DNA from: Candidatus Nealsoniibacteriota bacterium
GTDB lineage: Bacteria > Patescibacteriota > Minisyncoccia > Minisyncoccales > PWPS01
Assembly: GCA_003554445.1 (NCBI GenBank)
Contig: PWGJ01000087.1
Location: forward strand, 1-6,125
DNA length: 6,125 bases
Direction of reading: 5' to 3'
A program made the position numbers and the translations under genes. Positions within the stretch are counted from its first letter, which is position 1; each line of letters begins with the position of its first letter. Positions 4,685 to 6,125 of the stretch are shown in pieces. The notes below the pieces were generated by a model that did no database searches, was not told where the DNA came from, and was given only the letters and a program-made list of their open reading frames with translations.

Positions 4685-5599
4685 TTAGTAACTCCTCTTT
4701 CGATTAAAAATTTTTTTATAAACCGTCAAACCACCTAAACTGATAATAAAATTAAAGTAAGTTCTTGCTTTCCAAGGATAAGCCCGAATAGCTTGAACAA
4801 AATACCCCCGGGCTTTTGAAATATCATCACAAAAAATATAGTAAGTTCCGATATGCCGAAGCATCTTTGATCTGGCCCTCGAATGCTCTTGATATTCCCG
4901 GCTATATTTTTTCAAAATATATTTTCTCGACTCGATTATCCTGGATGCGTTCTTCAAATTACTGATATTGTCTTGATAAATGAATTTCCTCACTAAATAA
5001 CTGTCAACGCAATCAAAACTATACTTCCGGGCGATCTTGATACAAAAATCAATATCCTGCCCGCCCAACCGATCCAGAGCCGGATCAAAAACCCCGCACT
5101 CCTCGACCACCTCTCTCTTGAGTAACAAAGTACTGGTACTGATCCCGGTACCACTTAAAAACAACTCCAAAAGATCGCCCTTGGCATTTTGAGCCACTTT
5201 GACCGGCTCCCGACTAACGCCTACCTTTTCTATTGTTTTCCAGCTATAAACCACCCCCGGATCATCCGGAGAAGACTCGGAAAATTTCTTCAATTGTTTT
5301 TCTAATTTTTCCGACAACCACTCATCATCGGAATCCAGAAAAGCCAGATACTCCCCCCGAGCTTGGCTGATGCCGGTGTTGCGAGCCGAACTGCCGCCCC
5401 GATTTTCCTTATGCTTAATATAGCGCACCCGTTCGTCTTTGTCTTGTAACTTTTGTACCTCCTCTTCGGTACTGTCCGAAGACCGGTCATCAACAATGAT
5501 AAGTTCAAAGTCCGAAACGGTTTGATCCAGAACGCTTTGGGCGGCCCGGGAAATAACATCGGCTCTGTTATAGGTAGGTATAATGACGCTAACTTTCAT
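4685..5599 (-). CDS. Family 2 glycosyltransferase (GT-A fold)
   Basis: This is a 304-residue inverting glycosyltransferase. It starts M-K-V-S-V-I-I-P-T-Y-N-R, the canonical first strand and loop of the family. I-I-V-D-D37-R-S-S-D-S-T follows, contributing nucleotide-binding Asp residues, then G-G-S-S-A-R-N-T-G at 68-76, and F-L-D89-S-D91-D92-E-W, the DXD metal/nucleotide-sugar site. G-G-Q-D182-I-D-F-C at 179-186 corresponds to the usual E-D catalytic-base motif, with Gln in place of Glu. After the catalytic domain, residues about 245-290 are helical and resemble a single TPR-like repeat, as seen in some polysaccharide transferases. No membrane segment is obvious. Substrate and donor are unknown. 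It starts at ATG 5597-5599 with no visible Shine-Dalgarno sequence and ends 30 bases before the family 4 gene. Together with the partial gene upstream it forms a glycosyltransferase series typical of O-antigen, capsule or exopolysaccharide loci. Confidence 0.92.
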   Translation of the reverse strand: MKVSVIIPTYNRADVISRAAQSVLDQTVSDFELIIVDDRSSDSTEEEVQKLQDKDERVRYIKHKENRGGSSARNTGISQARGEYLAFLDSDDEWLSEKLEKQLKKFSESSPDDPGVVYSWKTIEKVGVSREPVKVAQNAKGDLLELFLSGTGISTSTLLLKREVVEECGVFDPALDRLGGQDIDFCIKIARKYSFDCVDSYLVRKFIYQDNISNLKNASRIIESRKYILKKYSREYQEHSRARSKMLRHIGTYYIFCDDISKARGYFVQAIRAYPWKARTYFNFIISLGGLTVYKKIFNRKRSY

Positions 5600-5672
5600 A
5601 AATATTATTCAACGTTAAAAATACATAATATGGAATACAAAAAAATACATACCTAAAATCCAATTTAATACT

Positions 5673-6125
5673 TTAAGGCTTAAAGATCTTCCTTGAATAA
5701 TAACCCAAGATCGCTCGACTCTGAAATAAAGAATGGATGAAAATGAATTTTAAAGTTACCATGAATCTTTTGAGCAGTCTTTTGAATTTAGAGCAACCGG
5801 AATAATCTCCGACATTTTCCAAAAAAAATCTTTTATAACAGATAAAAGCTTTTTGTCTTTCGGGTAACCCCTTCTCTTCGGCCCAAGCCTCGAGATGGCT
5901 GAAAACTTTTAACTGAACCGCTTGTTTTTCTTTTGCCGAAAGTTTATTGAACCGATTATCAGAATGAACCCTTCTTAAAGCCACCGGCTCTTTTAAATCC
6001 CCCGGCACCAACTTGGCGACCGTGGCCATTTTCAAATACATATGAGTGTCTTGTGACCCCCGAAGATCCTCTTGAAAAAGCCCGGTTTTGTCAAAGACCT
6101 CCCGCTTGACCACCAAGCCATCACC
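5673..6125 (-). CDS. Family 2 glycosyltransferase, C-terminal 150 residues (cut by window edge)
   Basis: The frame is open to the window edge and begins G-D-G-L-V-V-K-R-E-V-F-D-K-T-G-L-F, the segment that in family 2 glycosyltransferases follows the DXD site and leads to the catalytic base. Next comes G-S-Q-D-T-H-M-Y-L-K-M-A, equivalent to G-G-Q-D-I-D-F-C-I-K-I-A in the neighbouring gene, so both share Gln-Asp where Glu-Asp is commoner. Then A-L-R-R-V-H-S-D-N matches the family's usual R-x-H-x-x-N ending of the donor domain. The rest is a basic helical tail. The N-terminal half, including the first strand and DXD motif, lies beyond the edge. A TTG at 6114-6116 could be mistaken for a start, but the homology continues upstream of it. 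The 73-base AT-rich gap to the next gene (5600-5672) holds no gene. Confidence 0.85.
   Translation of the reverse strand, partial: GDGLVVKREVFDKTGLFQEDLRGSQDTHMYLKMATVAKLVPGDLKEPVALRRVHSDNRFNKLSAKEKQAVQLKVFSHLEAWAEEKGLPERQKAFICYKRFFLENVGDYSGCSKFKRLLKRFMVTLKFIFIHSLFQSRAILGYYSRKIFKP

Noticed and set aside
5617..5651. Direct repeat AAAAATACATA at 5617-5627 and 5641-5651
   Set aside because: It sits in a very AT-rich 73-base gap where such repeats arise easily; no promoter or binding-site pattern supports a role.
1..6125. CRISPR array, tRNA, rRNA, transposase or integrase
   Set aside because: No regularly spaced repeats, no cloverleaf or rRNA-like segments, and no reading frame with transposase or recombinase motifs were found.

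Overview
The window is a stretch of bacterial accessory DNA in which every supported gene is read from the minus strand. Reading with the genes, from high to low coordinates, it runs: the C-terminal part of a family 2 glycosyltransferase (5673-6125, cut by the window edge), a complete family 2 glycosyltransferase (4685-5599), a complete family 4 glycosyltransferase (3488-4654), an AbiEi/AbiEii-type toxin-antitoxin pair (module 2: 2886-3431 and 2155-2883), a 3' fragment of a second family 4 glycosyltransferase (1689-2018), a second, clearly different AbiEi/AbiEii pair (module 1: 986-1609 and 223-999), and the first 47 codons of a small MNT-type nucleotidyltransferase (1-141, cut by the other edge).

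The background is a surface-polysaccharide glycosyltransferase cluster into which toxin-antitoxin modules have been stacked. Base composition supports this: a 60-base line in the family 4 glycosyltransferase (3661-3720) has 42 G/C, while one in the module 2 toxin (2581-2640) has 20. The glycosyltransferase fragment aligns without a gap to the 3' end of the intact family 4 gene 1796 bases away, then stops abruptly near 2018. That layout (whole gene, module, gene 3' end, next module) is what integration by a single crossover in the glycosyltransferase 3' end would leave.

Each module has its own candidate control element just before its antitoxin start codon. Module 2 has a consensus -35 (TTGACA) sharing bases with the glycosyltransferase stop codon, a 17-base spacer, and a -10 inside a perfect 12-bp inverted repeat. 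Module 1 has a 14-bp inverted repeat with one mismatch. The two repeats differ in sequence but are centred almost the same distance from their ATGs (24.5 and 23.5 bases). This fits the known autorepression of abiE operons by AbiEi, with two operators that probably do not cross-react.

Other oddities are a 28-bp palindrome inside an AT-rich in-frame insertion in the family 4 glycosyltransferase and a run of nine G in the coding strand of the module 1 antitoxin.

The organism cannot be named from this window. The code is standard (TGA is used as a stop) and Shine-Dalgarno sequences are weak or absent before most starts. Stacked AbiE modules among glycosyltransferases would suit an uncultivated lineage such as Patescibacteria/CPR, but that is a low-confidence guess.
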